Shown: positions 1-9,407, numbered from the stretch's first letter. The stretch is 64,000 nt of DNA from Ornithinimicrobium sp. F0845 (GCF_023015765.1 NZ_JALKAL010000002.1:283778-347777), one strand, 5' to 3'. Program-made: numbers and translations. Notes: generated by a model not told the origin, from the sequence alone.

Positions 1-1769
1 TCGATGGTGACGCTCCCGGCGGCGGGGACCTCCTCGGTGCGCACCTCGGTGCTGCCCTGGACGAGCGTGACGACCTCGACTCGGGCCCCTTCGGTGGAGG
101 CCACGGACAGTTCCCGCGGCAACGGGTCAGCGTCGCGGTGCGCCAGGGGCAGGCCGACCAGACCGGTCGAGGGCGTGACCGCGGGGACCCAGGCGAACTC
201 GCCCACCCCGTCCGCCTCCGCACGGAGGACGATCTGTGCCGCGGCCACGACGGGGGCGTCGGCCACGACCTCGATCGCGTGCGTCCCCTCGGGCAGGTCG
301 GACACGTCGATGTCGGCGACCGCGCCGGCGTCGACGGTGGTCACCGCGTTGGCGACCCGCACCGGCCCCTCCGCCGTCAGCGCGCGCACCTGCACCACGG
401 CCTGCTCGGTGCCGGGGACCCCCACCCGCACGGAGGATGAGTCGGCCGACTCGGCCCCGGGTCCGGGCACCGCCGGGATCACCTGGGCCGTGGCGGGTGC
501 AGCAGTGGCGGTGGTGAGCTCGGTGCCCCGGTCGAGCGTCCCCTCGAGCCACCTGTCACCGACCGCGGCGAGCACCGGACCGCCGGTGGTCGTCAGGTGG
601 ATGACGGGACGCTGCTCCCCGGGAGCCAGCGCATCGACGAGGACCACGTGGCGCCCTCCCGGAGCGATGACGATCCCGCGGCCGCCCACGACCGCGACCG
701 GTCCACCCGCACCCAGCACCTCGACGTCGGCGGTCACGGGGTTGCCCGTGGGATTGGCCAGGATGAGCCGCTCGGCTCGGCCCGGTTCGGCCCCACCCGC
801 GATGTACCAGGCCTCGTCCATCGCCTGCGTGCACGGCGCCATGCTGAGGCCGCGCTGCTGTTCCTCCTGGTCGAGCGCGAGCTGTGAGCCGGCGAAGCCT
901 GCTGCGAGTGAGCCGGTGGCGGTGCCGCGGACCCAGTTGGCGCCGGACACCTGCAGTCGTGCCACGTCGCTGCGCGCGGCCGACCGTTCCGTCGCACCGT
1001 CCGGGGTCACGGCCAGCTGGAGCTGTCCGGTGCCCGTGGGGTCGATCCCCTCTCCGAGTGCCTCCATGGGCGCACTGCCCGCCGAGACCGACACTGTCTG
1101 GTCGGGCTCGGTCACCGTGGGGTCGTCGAGACCGACGAGGTCGGGGCCCACGCAGCCGATCGAGCTCTCGGTGACCACCGCGAGTCCGGCCTGCTGCCCA
1201 TCCGGGACGGACGCGGACGCGCTTCGGTCCAGCGCGGCGGCCAGGTCCACACCGCTGATCCGACCCGAGCCAGCACCGTAGACCAGGGCGCCCGCGATCC
1301 CGACGAGAGCCACTGCCCTCGCCCACCGCCCGACGGCGGCGCGCCGACCGCGGCCCGTGCCACCGGTCGACGCCGGCCCGCCGTCGTCGCCCCCCGAGTC
1401 GTCGCCCTCCCAACCCTCGGGGCTCGAGGCCTCCGCGTCCCTGTCGCCGTCACTGTCCGGTGCCGCGTCATCGCTGCTCGCGAGGTCCGCACCGTCCCTG
1501 TCCGGCGCCGCGCCGTCACCACCCGGCGCCGCGCCGTCACCACCCGGCGACGCGTCGTCGCTGGTCCCTGAGTCCACGTCGACGGTCGCCGAGTCGGCGC
1601 TGGCGGAGGCTGTCGCCTCGGCACCTGCGGCCTGCCCATCCGGGCGGCCGTCGTCCTCCGGCACGCTGGCCGTCAACGGCGTCTGATCGGACTCCGGGTC
1701 CGGGTTGTCGTAGAAGAGGTCGTCGACGCGCGGCCGGTCCGGGCCGGAGCGCCTGGTGTAGTCCGCCAT
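1..1769 (-). CDS. DUF5719 family membrane-anchored protein (partial, C-terminus beyond window)
   Basis: This leftward reading frame stays open to the first base, so the C-terminus lies outside the window. The ATG at 1769 overlaps the stop of the upstream glycosyltransferase (ATGA), so the two are translationally coupled. The first ~120 residues are Asp/Ser/Gly/Ala-rich and disordered, then comes one membrane helix (AVALVGIAGALVYGAG) and an extracytoplasmic beta-rich region. DUF5719 proteins have no known reaction; in actinobacteria they commonly follow this glycosyltransferase and WhiB, as here. A role beside the glycosyltransferase in the envelope is inferred from context only. The N-terminal tail holds a short repeat (DGAAPGGDGAAP). 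Confidence 0.8.
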   Translation of the reverse strand, partial: MADYTRRSGPDRPRVDDLFYDNPDPESDQTPLTASVPEDDGRPDGQAAGAEATASASADSATVDVDSGTSDDASPGGDGAAPGGDGAAPDRDGADLASSDDAAPDSDGDRDAEASSPEGWEGDDSGGDDGGPASTGGTGRGRRAAVGRWARAVALVGIAGALVYGAGSGRISGVDLAAALDRSASASVPDGQQAGLAVVTESSIGCVGPDLVGLDDPTVTEPDQTVSVSAGSAPMEALGEGIDPTGTGQLQLAVTPDGATERSAARSDVARLQVSGANWVRGTATGSLAAGFAGSQLALDQEEQQRGLSMAPCTQAMDEAWYIAGGAEPGRAERLILANPTGNPVTADVEVLGAGGPVAVVGGRGIVIAPGGRHVVLVDALAPGEQRPVIHLTTTGGPVLAAVGDRWLEGTLDRGTELTTATAAPATAQVIPAVPGPGAESADSSSVRVGVPGTEQAVVQVRALTAEGPVRVANAVTTVDAGAVADIDVSDLPEGTHAIEVVADAPVVAAAQIVLRAEADGVGEFAWVPAVTPSTGLVGLPLAHRDADPLPRELSVASTEGARVEVVTLVQGSTEVRTEEVPAAGSVTI

Positions 1770-4700
1770 CAGGTCACCCTCCTGCGTCGTGAGCCGAACG
1801 GGAGCGCGAGGAAGAGCACCAGCACGGCGACCGCCACGGTGATCAGGCGCCAGGTCCCGTCCTGTCGGGGTAGCTCGATCTGGAGCTGGTCCGCCGCGCC
1901 CTGGGACACCTCGTAGCGCAGCGGCCACTCGCCGTCGACGGACTCGAGGAGCTCGCCGCTGGCCCGGACCTGCGCGACGGTGGCCCACCCCGCCTCCTCC
2001 GAGATCACCAGGGCCGCGGTGTCCGCGGGTGGGTCGGTGCTGGCGCGCAGCGTGCTGCGTGGACCGTCGACGGGCACCACCGTCAGGGGCACGCCTGCCT
2101 CGTCGACGAGGCGGACCCGGGCGGGCGGGACCAGTGCGTCGTCAGGGCCGGCGCCCCCGACACGCCACAGCAGCAGGTCGTCGGTGGAGTTCACCCGCGA
2201 CAGCGACGCCGTGGCGTCGAGCGTCGCTACGAGCGGGTCACCCTCCGGCGCCCGGAGACCGACGTAGCCGACGGCGAGATCGAGGAGTGCGTCGTGCTCC
2301 GCGGTGGAGTCACTGGCGTCTCCGGCGTCAGTGAGGTCAGCCACCGCGTCAGCCAGCGCCTCGCGCCCTGGCTCGGCGGTCGCTTCGTCCTCGCCCCTGC
2401 GGTCCCGGTCGCTCTGCGTCACGACCTCGGCGACCTGGTCCCGGACCCACAGGCCCGGCTCGCGCCCGGCGAGTCGGTAGGTGACGGTGTCGTCCTCGAC
2501 GGTGAGGTCCAGGATGCGCAGGGCCTCGGGGCCCTGCGCCTGCGCCGTGACCACGGCCGGGTAGGCCCGGGAGGCCTGGCTGATCTGCGGGCCCACGCCG
2601 GACCAGACGCTCCAGGCCAGGGTGCCCAGGCCCGCCACGGCGACCACCCCGGTGAGCACGGCGACCAGGGGCCGGTGCCAGGGCGCCCGCCCCCGGGCGG
2701 GCGGGAGCTCGATCGTCTGCGCGGCGGCCAGGAGCAGGCAGGCCGCGGCGACGCTCACGAAGAGCCCGGGCCAGGGGGTGACCACCGCACCGGCCTCACT
2801 GTGTCCGGTGGGCACGACGCCGACGTGCAGGAGCGGCGCCGCGAGCGCAGCCGCGAGGCCGAGCAGGGCGCCCACGAGCAGCGCGGAGGCGCGCCGCCCC
2901 CGGTGCCCCCTGGGCACAGCCGCCCCCACCGCGAGAACGAGCAGCGGCAGGGTCCACCAGAGCGTCGGGGACAGCCCTCCGCCGGGATGCAGCAACAGGG
3001 TCTGCCAGGACTCGACCTGCGCGGGACCCGCGGCCGCGGCCCCCGCTCCGCCGAGCAGCACCCGGGGGTCCTCGACGACCGTCCGCAGCAAGGGACCGAG
3101 CAGCACCCAGGGCAGGACCACCAGGAGCAGCCCGCGCAGCCGGCCCCATCCCGGTGCACAGAGCAGCACGAGCACACCGGCGATGCTGCCCAGGATCAGG
3201 AGGGCAGGCGTGAACAGCCCGACGAGCACGAGCAGCAGCACCGTCGCGAAGGTCGCCGAGGTGCGCTGGGCACCCTGCCTGCGCGACCCGGCCACGACCA
3301 CCCCTGCCACGAGGAGCGGCATGGCCACGTGTGCGACCACCGGCCCCAGCCGGCCCTCGTCGACCGCCGCCGACAGGGGCGCCAGACCCGCCCAGATCAG
3401 GCCGGCGACAGCGCGCACCCAGCGGGACCGCACTCCCACGCGCGTCGCGACGTAGCCGGTCAGCACCGACAACGGGATCGCCGCGAAGAGGATCCAGGTG
3501 AGCGTGACGGCCGCGGGCGAGCGGGACGCATCGACCCACGGCAACTGCTCCACGACCCAGGTGAACCCGGTCATCGGGAGCAGCCACGGGGCCGGGTCGT
3601 CGCCGCTGCCCAGGCCGCCCCCGGTCCACGGATCCGCCCACGAGTGCCACAGGTCGGACCATCCGGCCAGCACGGGATACACCGCGCCACCACGCACGCC
3701 GTAGCCGCTGCCGGACAGACTCGGCAGCAGCTCCCGCCAGCGCACCAGTGCGGCCACGATCGCCACGAGCAGGGTGATCACCAGGGGCCAGCTCCACAGC
3801 GACCGGATCCGGCTGGGCGCTGACTCCAGGGACTCGGCATCCTCCGAGACCGGTCCGGTCTCCAGTGCCGCGGCCCCACCTCCGGCGCCGGGCTCGGCGA
3901 GCGTGCCGGGCACGGTGTCGGTGGTGCCGTGCCAGGTGCTGGCCGTCGCGGCGAAGAGACCGGACAGGTCACGACGGCGCACCCGGGTCCGGCCGCGGAA
4001 CCGCCAGCGGGCGCCCAGCCCGCGCCAGGGCGCCAGGACCGCCGTCAGGTCGGCGAACTCCGCCGCGGCCTGACCCGGTCGTTTCACCAGCAGCAGGCCG
4101 AGACCGGCCAGCACCGAGGTCAGCAGTATGCCGATCGCGCGCCAGGGCGCCGACCACAGGGACCCGCGGGCGAGGGCCAGCTGGCGGACCCTGCGGCGGG
4201 TGGTCAGCGAAGGGGCCGGGTGGCCGACCCCTCCCTGGCGCACCACGGCGTCGGTCGCGACGACGACCCGGTGACCCGCCAGATGACTGCGCCAGCTGAG
4301 GTCGAGCCCCTCGGCGCCGTGGTCGAAGGCACGCTCCACGCCCCCGATCTCGGCCAGGACGTCGCTGCGCACGAGCATTCCCGGGAGCGGGACCCCGATC
4401 ACATCGAGCCGCTCGTCGTGCTGGCCCTGGTCCAGCTCCCGCGCCACCCCGGCGTCGGCCACCCGCCCACCGCGGGTGAGCTGGTGCCCGACCGAGATCA
4501 GGCGCCGTGGGTCGTCGACGCGGACCAGCTTCGGGCCGACGACACCGACCCCGCTCGAGCGCTGGGTGGCCTCGATCAGCTCGGCGAGCGCGTCGGGCTC
4601 GGGCACGGAGTCGTCGTGAAGGACCCAGATCCAGTGCCGGGGCCGCGGGGGCAGGTCGGCTCGTGCGTCCTCGACCACACGCCATACCGGCGGCTCGCCA

Positions 4701-4963
4701 TCCGGGTCCGGCAGGCGTTCGCGGACCACCAGATCAACCCCCCGGTCGGCGATCAGGGTGTGCGCGCGGGCGTCACGGACCTCCGCGTCCTGGGCGTCGA
4801 GACCGGTCACCACGATGCGGTCGGGCAGTCGCTCCTGCTGGAGGAGGGCGTCGAGTGACTGCAGGACGACCGGGCCGCCGGGGTGCGTCAGGAGGAGGAC
4901 CGTCAGGTCCTCCACCGGAACGCGCGGTCGATCGCGCACCCGGCTCGCGGGTGTGGCGGGCAC
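1769..4963 (-). CDS. large membrane-bound family 2 glycosyltransferase
   Basis: A 1064-residue protein. Residues ~18-240 form a GT-A glycosyltransferase family 2 domain (LTVLLLTHPGG at the nucleotide-sugar fold start; WVLHDDSVPE carries the acidic sugar-nucleotide/metal motif). From ~270 on there are about a dozen hydrophobic helices, with an extracytoplasmic stretch near the C-terminus and a last helix (LITVAVAVLVLFLALPFG) followed by basic residues. It probably transfers a sugar to an envelope lipid or polymer; substrate unknown. It starts 15 nt after whiB2 stops and ends in an ATGA overlap with the DUF5719 gene, a three-gene leftward unit. The whiB2-GT2-DUF5719 order next to fbiA is familiar from other actinobacteria. 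Confidence 0.88.
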   Translation of the reverse strand: MPATPASRVRDRPRVPVEDLTVLLLTHPGGPVVLQSLDALLQQERLPDRIVVTGLDAQDAEVRDARAHTLIADRGVDLVVRERLPDPDGEPPVWRVVEDARADLPPRPRHWIWVLHDDSVPEPDALAELIEATQRSSGVGVVGPKLVRVDDPRRLISVGHQLTRGGRVADAGVARELDQGQHDERLDVIGVPLPGMLVRSDVLAEIGGVERAFDHGAEGLDLSWRSHLAGHRVVVATDAVVRQGGVGHPAPSLTTRRRVRQLALARGSLWSAPWRAIGILLTSVLAGLGLLLVKRPGQAAAEFADLTAVLAPWRGLGARWRFRGRTRVRRRDLSGLFAATASTWHGTTDTVPGTLAEPGAGGGAAALETGPVSEDAESLESAPSRIRSLWSWPLVITLLVAIVAALVRWRELLPSLSGSGYGVRGGAVYPVLAGWSDLWHSWADPWTGGGLGSGDDPAPWLLPMTGFTWVVEQLPWVDASRSPAAVTLTWILFAAIPLSVLTGYVATRVGVRSRWVRAVAGLIWAGLAPLSAAVDEGRLGPVVAHVAMPLLVAGVVVAGSRRQGAQRTSATFATVLLLVLVGLFTPALLILGSIAGVLVLLCAPGWGRLRGLLLVVLPWVLLGPLLRTVVEDPRVLLGGAGAAAAGPAQVESWQTLLLHPGGGLSPTLWWTLPLLVLAVGAAVPRGHRGRRASALLVGALLGLAAALAAPLLHVGVVPTGHSEAGAVVTPWPGLFVSVAAACLLLAAAQTIELPPARGRAPWHRPLVAVLTGVVAVAGLGTLAWSVWSGVGPQISQASRAYPAVVTAQAQGPEALRILDLTVEDDTVTYRLAGREPGLWVRDQVAEVVTQSDRDRRGEDEATAEPGREALADAVADLTDAGDASDSTAEHDALLDLAVGYVGLRAPEGDPLVATLDATASLSRVNSTDDLLLWRVGGAGPDDALVPPARVRLVDEAGVPLTVVPVDGPRSTLRASTDPPADTAALVISEEAGWATVAQVRASGELLESVDGEWPLRYEVSQGAADQLQIELPRQDGTWRLITVAVAVLVLFLALPFGSRRRRVT

Positions 4964-4978
4964 GATGAGGGCGGCCGC

Positions 4979-5251
4979 CTAGACGGCGCGCTTCTTCAAC
5001 TTGCGCCGCTCCCGCTCGGACAGGCCGCCCCAGATGCCGAAGCGCTCGTCGTGTGCCAGGGCATACTCCAGGCACTCGGCGCGCACCTCGCACCCGACGC
5101 AGACCTTCTTGGCCTCGCGGGTCGAGCCACCCTTCTCCGGAAAAAAGGCCTCGGGGTCAGTCTGTGCGCACAACGCACGCTCCTGCCACGAGGCCTCCTC
5201 CGAGTCCGTGTCGGTGCTCGTCAGAAATGTCATGATCTCCAGCTCGTGCAC
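4979..5251 (-). CDS. whiB2: WhiB family transcriptional regulator (WhiB2/WhmD type)
   Basis: Iron-sulfur transcription factor of the Wbl family; WhiB2/WhmD members act in septation and cell division. The sequence shows the Fe-S cysteines (ALCAQTDPEAFF, then CVGCEVRAEC), the GIWGG turn and the basic tail RERRKLKK that contacts DNA. I chose GTG at 5251 because GGAGG lies 4 nt before it; this gives 90 residues. An internal ATG at 5233 is possible but its spacing from GGAG is very short. A strong sigma-70 promoter lies ~40 nt upstream. It is first in a unit with the large glycosyltransferase and DUF5719 gene and divergent from fbiA. Confidence 0.95.
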   Translation of the reverse strand: MHELEIMTFLTSTDTDSEEASWQERALCAQTDPEAFFPEKGGSTREAKKVCVGCEVRAECLEYALAHDERFGIWGGLSERERRKLKKRAV

Positions 5252-5292
5252 GGTTCCTCCAACCCTCACCCAGCACAAGTAACAACAAGAGA

Positions 5293-5321
5293 ATTACACG
5301 CGTGTCATCCTCTCACGTCAA
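5293..5321 (-). promoter_or_regulatory. sigma-70 type promoter of whiB2
   Basis: Read leftward, TTGACG (5321-5316) is followed after exactly 17 bp by TGTAAT (5298-5293). Predicted transcription start is near 5286, giving a ~35-nt leader with a GGAGG ribosome site before the GTG at 5251. It sits in the 215-bp gap between divergent whiB2 and fbiA. No comparable -10 was recognised for fbiA. Confidence 0.7.
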
Positions 5322-5466
5322 GCCCTGATCTGCTATCGGGCGCTGACCTCCCACGTTGCGGCGCCCGTGGGAGCCTCCACCGTCGGACCGCAAGCAGCTC
5401 TGGCCGGTGACCGGAGTCGGGCCCGGCACCCTCCGGGTGCGAGGATCAACGCATGAGGACGAGGAC

Positions 5467-6477
5467 ATGAGGATCGCAGCGCTGGCCGGCGGTGTCGGCG
5501 GGGCACGTTTCGTGCGAGGACTGCTGCACGAGCTCCGCGAGGTGCGCGGTGACCGCGACACCGAGGTCACGGTGATCGGCAACACCGGCGACGACATCAC
5601 GCTCTTCGGGCTGCGGATCTGCCCGGACCTCGACACGCTGCTCTACACCCTCGGCGGTGGGGTCAACGAGAGCCAGGGGTGGGGCCGCGCGGACGACACG
5701 CACACGGTGCAGGGTGAGCTCGCTGCACTGGGTGCGGTGCCGCAGTGGTTCGGGCTCGGCGACGCCGACTTCGCCACCCACATCGCCCGGAGCCAGTGGC
5801 TCGGACAGGGCCAGACGCTGAGCCAGGTGACCGCGCGACTCGCCGAACGCTGGGGCCTGCCCGACCAGGGCGTCCGGCTGCTCCCCGCCACCGACACCCC
5901 GATCGAGACGCACGTCGTCCTCGACGACGGCGAGGCCGGCGAGCGTGCCGTCCACTTCCAGCAGTGGTGGGTCCAGCTGCAGGCGGCGGTGCCGGCCCGG
6001 AGGTTCACCGTCGCCGGTCTGGCGCAGGCGGTGCCGGCGCCCGGCGTCCTCGACGCCCTCCGCGGCGCCGACGTGATCCTGCTCCCCCCGAGTAACCCGG
6101 TCGTGTCCATCGGCATCATCCTCGGGGTGCCCGGCGTGCGCGACGCCCTGCGCGGGTCCCGCGCCCCCGTGGTCGGGGTGAGCCCGATCATCGGCGGCGC
6201 CCCGGTGCGGGGACACGCCGACGCCTGCCTGGCCACCCTTGACGTCGAGGTCAGCGCGGCCGGGGTCGCCGGGCTGTACGCCGACTTCCTGGACGGGTGG
6301 CTCGTCGACGATGCGGACGCGGCCGGCACCCGGGGTTCACGCCCGCGGGTGCGCTCCCTCGACCTGCGGATGCGGGACGTCGCGGGCGCGGCGCGCATCG
6401 CCGGCGCCGCGCTCGACCTCGCGGCGGACCTCGCCACCCGGCCCGGCGCCGACGTCGCACCGGGAACCACCGCATGA
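5467..6477 (+). CDS. fbiA: 2-phospho-L-lactate transferase (F420 biosynthesis)
   Basis: FbiA/CofD transfers the phosphoenolpyruvyl (or phospholactyl) group from its guanylylated donor to the deazaflavin Fo, making (dehydro)F420-0 in the cytoplasm. The 336-residue product starts with the family signature AALAGGVGGARFVRGL and contains NTGDD (~residues 39-43) and PSNPVVSIG, the Fo/GDP-site motifs. The ATG at 5467 follows GAGGACGAGGAC; upstream in-frame starts encode sequence unlike the family. The gene ends in an ATGA overlap with fbiB, so both are made together. F420-dependent enzymes lie at 20.4, 49.9 and 52.1 kb. Confidence 0.96.
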   Translation: MRIAALAGGVGGARFVRGLLHELREVRGDRDTEVTVIGNTGDDITLFGLRICPDLDTLLYTLGGGVNESQGWGRADDTHTVQGELAALGAVPQWFGLGDADFATHIARSQWLGQGQTLSQVTARLAERWGLPDQGVRLLPATDTPIETHVVLDDGEAGERAVHFQQWWVQLQAAVPARRFTVAGLAQAVPAPGVLDALRGADVILLPPSNPVVSIGIILGVPGVRDALRGSRAPVVGVSPIIGGAPVRGHADACLATLDVEVSAAGVAGLYADFLDGWLVDDADAAGTRGSRPRVRSLDLRMRDVAGAARIAGAALDLAADLATRPGADVAPGTTA

Positions 6478-7517
6478 CGGGAGCACCTCCTGACGGCACG
6501 GTCACGGTCCACCCGTTGCCCGGCATACCCGAGGTTGTCGCCGGTGACCACCTCGGCAGGCTGCTGCGTGATGCGCTGACCCGCGCCGGGCTGACCCTCG
6601 CGGACGGCGACGTGCTCGCGGTCTCCAGCAAGATCGTCTCGAAAGCGCGCGGCCTGCGGGAGGTGGCCGACGGGCGCGGCGAGTCGGTGCTCCGGCAGAG
6701 CCGGCGGATCGTCGCGGAGCGGCGCACGCCCACCGGCACGACCCGGGTCGTCGAGGCGGTGGCCGGGCCCGTGATGGCCGGGGCCGGGATCGACGGGTCC
6801 AACACCGGTGCCGACAACCGGCTGCTGATCCTGCCCGGTGACCCCGACGCAGCCGCGCGGGAGCTCTATGCCGAGCTGCTGATGGCCTACGCCCCGCAGC
6901 CGCTCCCGCGCCTGGGGATCGTGGTCACCGACACGGCGGGCCGTCCGTGGCGTGCGGGACAGACCGACTTCGCCCTGGGCGCCTGTGGCGTCGCTGTCCT
7001 GGAGGACCTGCGCGGCGCCGAGGACGCCGACGGCCGGCTCCTGGCCGTCACCGCACGCGCCGTCGCGGACGAGATCGCCGCGGCCGCGGACCTGGTCAAG
7101 GGCAAGGCGGCCGGGGTCCCCGCGGCCCTGGTCCGAGGGCTCCCCGGCGGCACGGTCACCGACCCCGGCGCGGCAGGCGCCCGGACGCTGGTCCGCACCG
7201 GGCCGGGCGACTGGTTCGCGCTGGGCGCCACCGAGGCGGTGCGCGCCGCGCTGGGGGCTGCCCCGGGGTCGCCGGCCGCCGATCGCGTGGGCGTCGCCTC
7301 CGTCGTGCCCGAGGAGTATGCCGACCGCCTGGCTCGCGCGGTCCGGCTCGCCCTGCTCGGGGAGGACGGGGCCGAGGTCATGGAGGGAGCGGGCGGTCAC
7401 CTCCTGGTCAACGCCGGGACACCGTTCGTGGCGGGGCGGGTCTGCGCGCGGCTGGAGGTCGCGCTGGCGAGCGAGGCGATCGCGGACGTCACCGTCAGGT
7501 GGACCGGCGACGACTGA
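6474..7517 (+). CDS. fbiB: coenzyme F420-0:L-glutamate ligase, short form
   Basis: Adds glutamates to F420-0 (CofE reaction) after FbiA. The ATG at 6474 overlaps the fbiA stop. Residues 1-250 form a complete CofE domain (VSSKIVSKARGLREV near the N-terminus, then GIVVTDTAGRPWRAGQTD and DLVKGK). The protein has 347 residues, whereas mycobacterial FbiB has ~448 with a C-terminal nitroreductase-like FMN domain that reduces dehydro-F420-0. Here only ~95 residues follow the ligase and no FMN-binding nitroreductase motif is visible. Either the tail is a shortened version, or the reductase is encoded elsewhere, as in organisms with a separate nitroreductase. Confidence 0.93.
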   Translation: MTGAPPDGTVTVHPLPGIPEVVAGDHLGRLLRDALTRAGLTLADGDVLAVSSKIVSKARGLREVADGRGESVLRQSRRIVAERRTPTGTTRVVEAVAGPVMAGAGIDGSNTGADNRLLILPGDPDAAARELYAELLMAYAPQPLPRLGIVVTDTAGRPWRAGQTDFALGACGVAVLEDLRGAEDADGRLLAVTARAVADEIAAAADLVKGKAAGVPAALVRGLPGGTVTDPGAAGARTLVRTGPGDWFALGATEAVRAALGAAPGSPAADRVGVASVVPEEYADRLARAVRLALLGEDGAEVMEGAGGHLLVNAGTPFVAGRVCARLEVALASEAIADVTVRWTGDD

Positions 7518-7563
7518 CGAGTCCCCGGCCCGCCCGATGAGCACCGGGAGGCGAACGAGACCA

Positions 7564-8511
7564 CTACAGACGTTGCGTGGGGAGGTGACGGCGCGGGGCC
7601 ATCCGCGGTCCTCGTCGGGGTCGCATCATGCCCGCCAGTTCCAGGAGTCGCTGCACCCGGTAGCGGTGGCCGCGGTAGGGCTCGAGCAGCTCGGCCAGCC
7701 CGTCGTCGTCGACCTCCTCCCCCGTCAGCGCCCACCCGATGTTCTTCGCCACGTGGTAGTCGCCGAAGCTCACCGCGTCGGCGTCTCCCAGGGCTCGCTG
7801 GGCCGTCTCCGCCGCCGTCCAGACACCGACCCCCGGCACCGCGCGCAGCCGCCGGTGCGCCTGGGCCAGCGGCAGGTCGACCACGTCCGCCAACCGGTCG
7901 GCGACCCGCACCACGCGCATCACCGTGTCGGCGCGCTGTGGGCTCACCCCCATCCGCAGCCACTCCCAGGACGCCACCCGGCGCAGCTGCTCCGGCGCCG
8001 GCGGGACGGACAGTCCCAGCTCGGCCCCGGGCCCGGGAGCGGTCTGGCCGAGGCGGCGCACGAGGCGGCGGTAGCCGGCAAAGGCCTCCTGGCCCGTCAC
8101 CTTCTGCTCGATGATCGCCGGCACGAGTGACTCCAGCACGAGACCGGTCCGCGGCACGCGCCAGCCGGCACCGCGGTGCTCCAGGGCCGCCGCCACCGGC
8201 GGGTGGTGCGCGACAAAACCTGACGGGTCGTCGTCCTCGCCGAGCATCGACGGGAGGCGGTCCAGCAGCCAGGTCGCGGCGTCGGCAGCGCCCCAGGCGT
8301 GGCCGACGACCCGAGCCTCCGAGTGCCGTGTGGACACCCGCAGGGTCACCGCACCGAGCGGTGTGAGCACGCCGCGCCACAGCACCCCGCCGGAAGACTT
8401 CCACGTGGGGTCACCGGCACCGCGACGCAGCGTCCCCCACGTCGCGGCGACGTTCACCGGTCGTCCCGGGGCCCACGACCGGACGAGCGGTCGAGGAACG
8501 GTGATGGTCAC
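7564..8511 (-). CDS. HhH-GPD DNA glycosylase, AlkA/3-methyladenine type
   Basis: Base-excision repair glycosylase that removes alkylated bases. The helix-hairpin-helix is visible as LRAVPGVGVWTA, followed after ~20 residues by VSFGDYHVAK, where the Asp occupies the catalytic position of the HhH-GPD family. The N-terminal ~100 residues resemble the AlkA beta domain (TWGTLRRGAGDPTWK). I prefer GTG at 8511 (315 residues); an ATG at 8595 extends it by 28 residues with poor codon usage and no family likeness. It is divergent from the TIGR03089 gene and convergent with fbiB (46 bp between). Confidence 0.85.
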   Translation of the reverse strand: MTITVPRPLVRSWAPGRPVNVAATWGTLRRGAGDPTWKSSGGVLWRGVLTPLGAVTLRVSTRHSEARVVGHAWGAADAATWLLDRLPSMLGEDDDPSGFVAHHPPVAAALEHRGAGWRVPRTGLVLESLVPAIIEQKVTGQEAFAGYRRLVRRLGQTAPGPGAELGLSVPPAPEQLRRVASWEWLRMGVSPQRADTVMRVVRVADRLADVVDLPLAQAHRRLRAVPGVGVWTAAETAQRALGDADAVSFGDYHVAKNIGWALTGEEVDDDGLAELLEPYRGHRYRVQRLLELAGMMRPRRGPRMAPRRHLPTQRL

Positions 8512-8618
8512 GGGACACAGGATGACATCACCAGCAGGACGGCACCCGTGCGCCCCCGGACCGCGCCGTCCGGGACTTCGCGACCCGTCCGTCATTCCCG
8601 TGGACCGGCCCTCTCGGC

Positions 8619-8633
8619 TAGCGTGACCCCGTG
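8619..8633 (+). promoter_or_regulatory. leaderless -10 box and start of the TIGR03089 gene
   Basis: TAGCGT (8619-8624) lies 6 nt before the GTG at 8631, with no ribosome site between. The spacing predicts transcription starting at or next to the GTG, i.e. a leaderless message, a frequent arrangement in actinobacteria and one that recurs across this window. Confidence 0.5.
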
Positions 8634-9356
8634 CTCACCCCCCACCAGGCGCTCACCGACCTCGTGCACGACGACGCGACGCGGCCCGCCATCACGTTCT
8701 ACGACGACACACCCGGCCCGACCCAGGGCGAGCGCATCGAGATCTCCCGGCGCGTGCTGGACAACTGGGTCGCCAAGGCCGCCAACGCCCTCCAGGAGGG
8801 ACTGGACGTGCAGCGCGGATCCGTCGTCCTGCTGGACCTGCCGTCCCCGCACTGGCGCACCTGCTACTGGGCGCTCGCCGTGTGGGCGGTCGGCGCGACG
8901 TTGACCCTGGATGCCCACGAGGGCGCGGACGTGCTGGTCACCACCGACCCCGACTCCGGCACCGCCGAGGATGCCGACGAGGTTGTCGCGGTCACCCTCG
9001 CCGCGCTGGCCAGGGAGTATGCCGGGGACCTCCGGTCCGGCGTCATGGACGAGGCCAAGGAGATGTCGAGCTTCGGCGACGGGTTCACACCCTGGGACGA
9101 GCCGGAGGAGGACGACGACGCCCTGGTCCACGACGGCGACCGGACCACCTACGGCGAGCTGTTCGGTGGACCAGCGTCCGACGACCCCGGGTGGCCGGCC
9201 GGCTCACGGGTCCTGGTGACCAGCGACACGGCATACGACCTGATCCGGCACCTGCTCCGGGCCCTGGCGACCGGCTCGTCGCTGGTCCTGGTCCGGGGGT
9301 CGGGGCCCGCCGACGAGGACCGACTGGCGAGCGAGGGTGTGACCCTGCGCACATAG
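8631..9356 (+). CDS. TIGR03089 family protein (AMP-ligase-like)
   Basis: A 241-residue actinobacterial protein resembling the N-terminal part of AMP-dependent synthetases (RGSVVLLDLPSPHWRTCYWALAVWAVGA) but far too short to hold a complete adenylation domain; no P-loop-like TSGTTG motif is present. Function unknown. In mycobacteria the orthologue neighbours the LCP gene and fbiAB, the same neighbourhood as here, which suggests ancient co-conservation rather than a known pathway link. Leaderless GTG start at 8631. Confidence 0.85.
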   Translation: MLTPHQALTDLVHDDATRPAITFYDDTPGPTQGERIEISRRVLDNWVAKAANALQEGLDVQRGSVVLLDLPSPHWRTCYWALAVWAVGATLTLDAHEGADVLVTTDPDSGTAEDADEVVAVTLAALAREYAGDLRSGVMDEAKEMSSFGDGFTPWDEPEEDDDALVHDGDRTTYGELFGGPASDDPGWPAGSRVLVTSDTAYDLIRHLLRALATGSSLVLVRGSGPADEDRLASEGVTLRT

Positions 9357-9391
9357 GTGTGCCCGGCCACCGCGGCGTCGTGGGCCGCAGG

Positions 9392-9407
9392 TAGGGTCTC
9401 GCCCATG
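9392..9407 (+). promoter_or_regulatory. leaderless -10 box and start of scoA
   Basis: TAGGGT (9392-9397) is 7 nt upstream of the ATG at 9405 and no Shine-Dalgarno sequence intervenes, so the CoA-transferase message is probably leaderless. Confidence 0.5.

Noticed and set aside
2294-3823. Long rightward frame opposite the large glycosyltransferase
   Set aside because: Pro/Arg/Gln-rich antisense shadow of a G+C-rich gene; no start signal, no family likeness.
5643-7544. 633-codon leftward frame across fbiA and fbiB
   Set aside because: Antisense of two well-supported genes; composition typical of a shadow frame.
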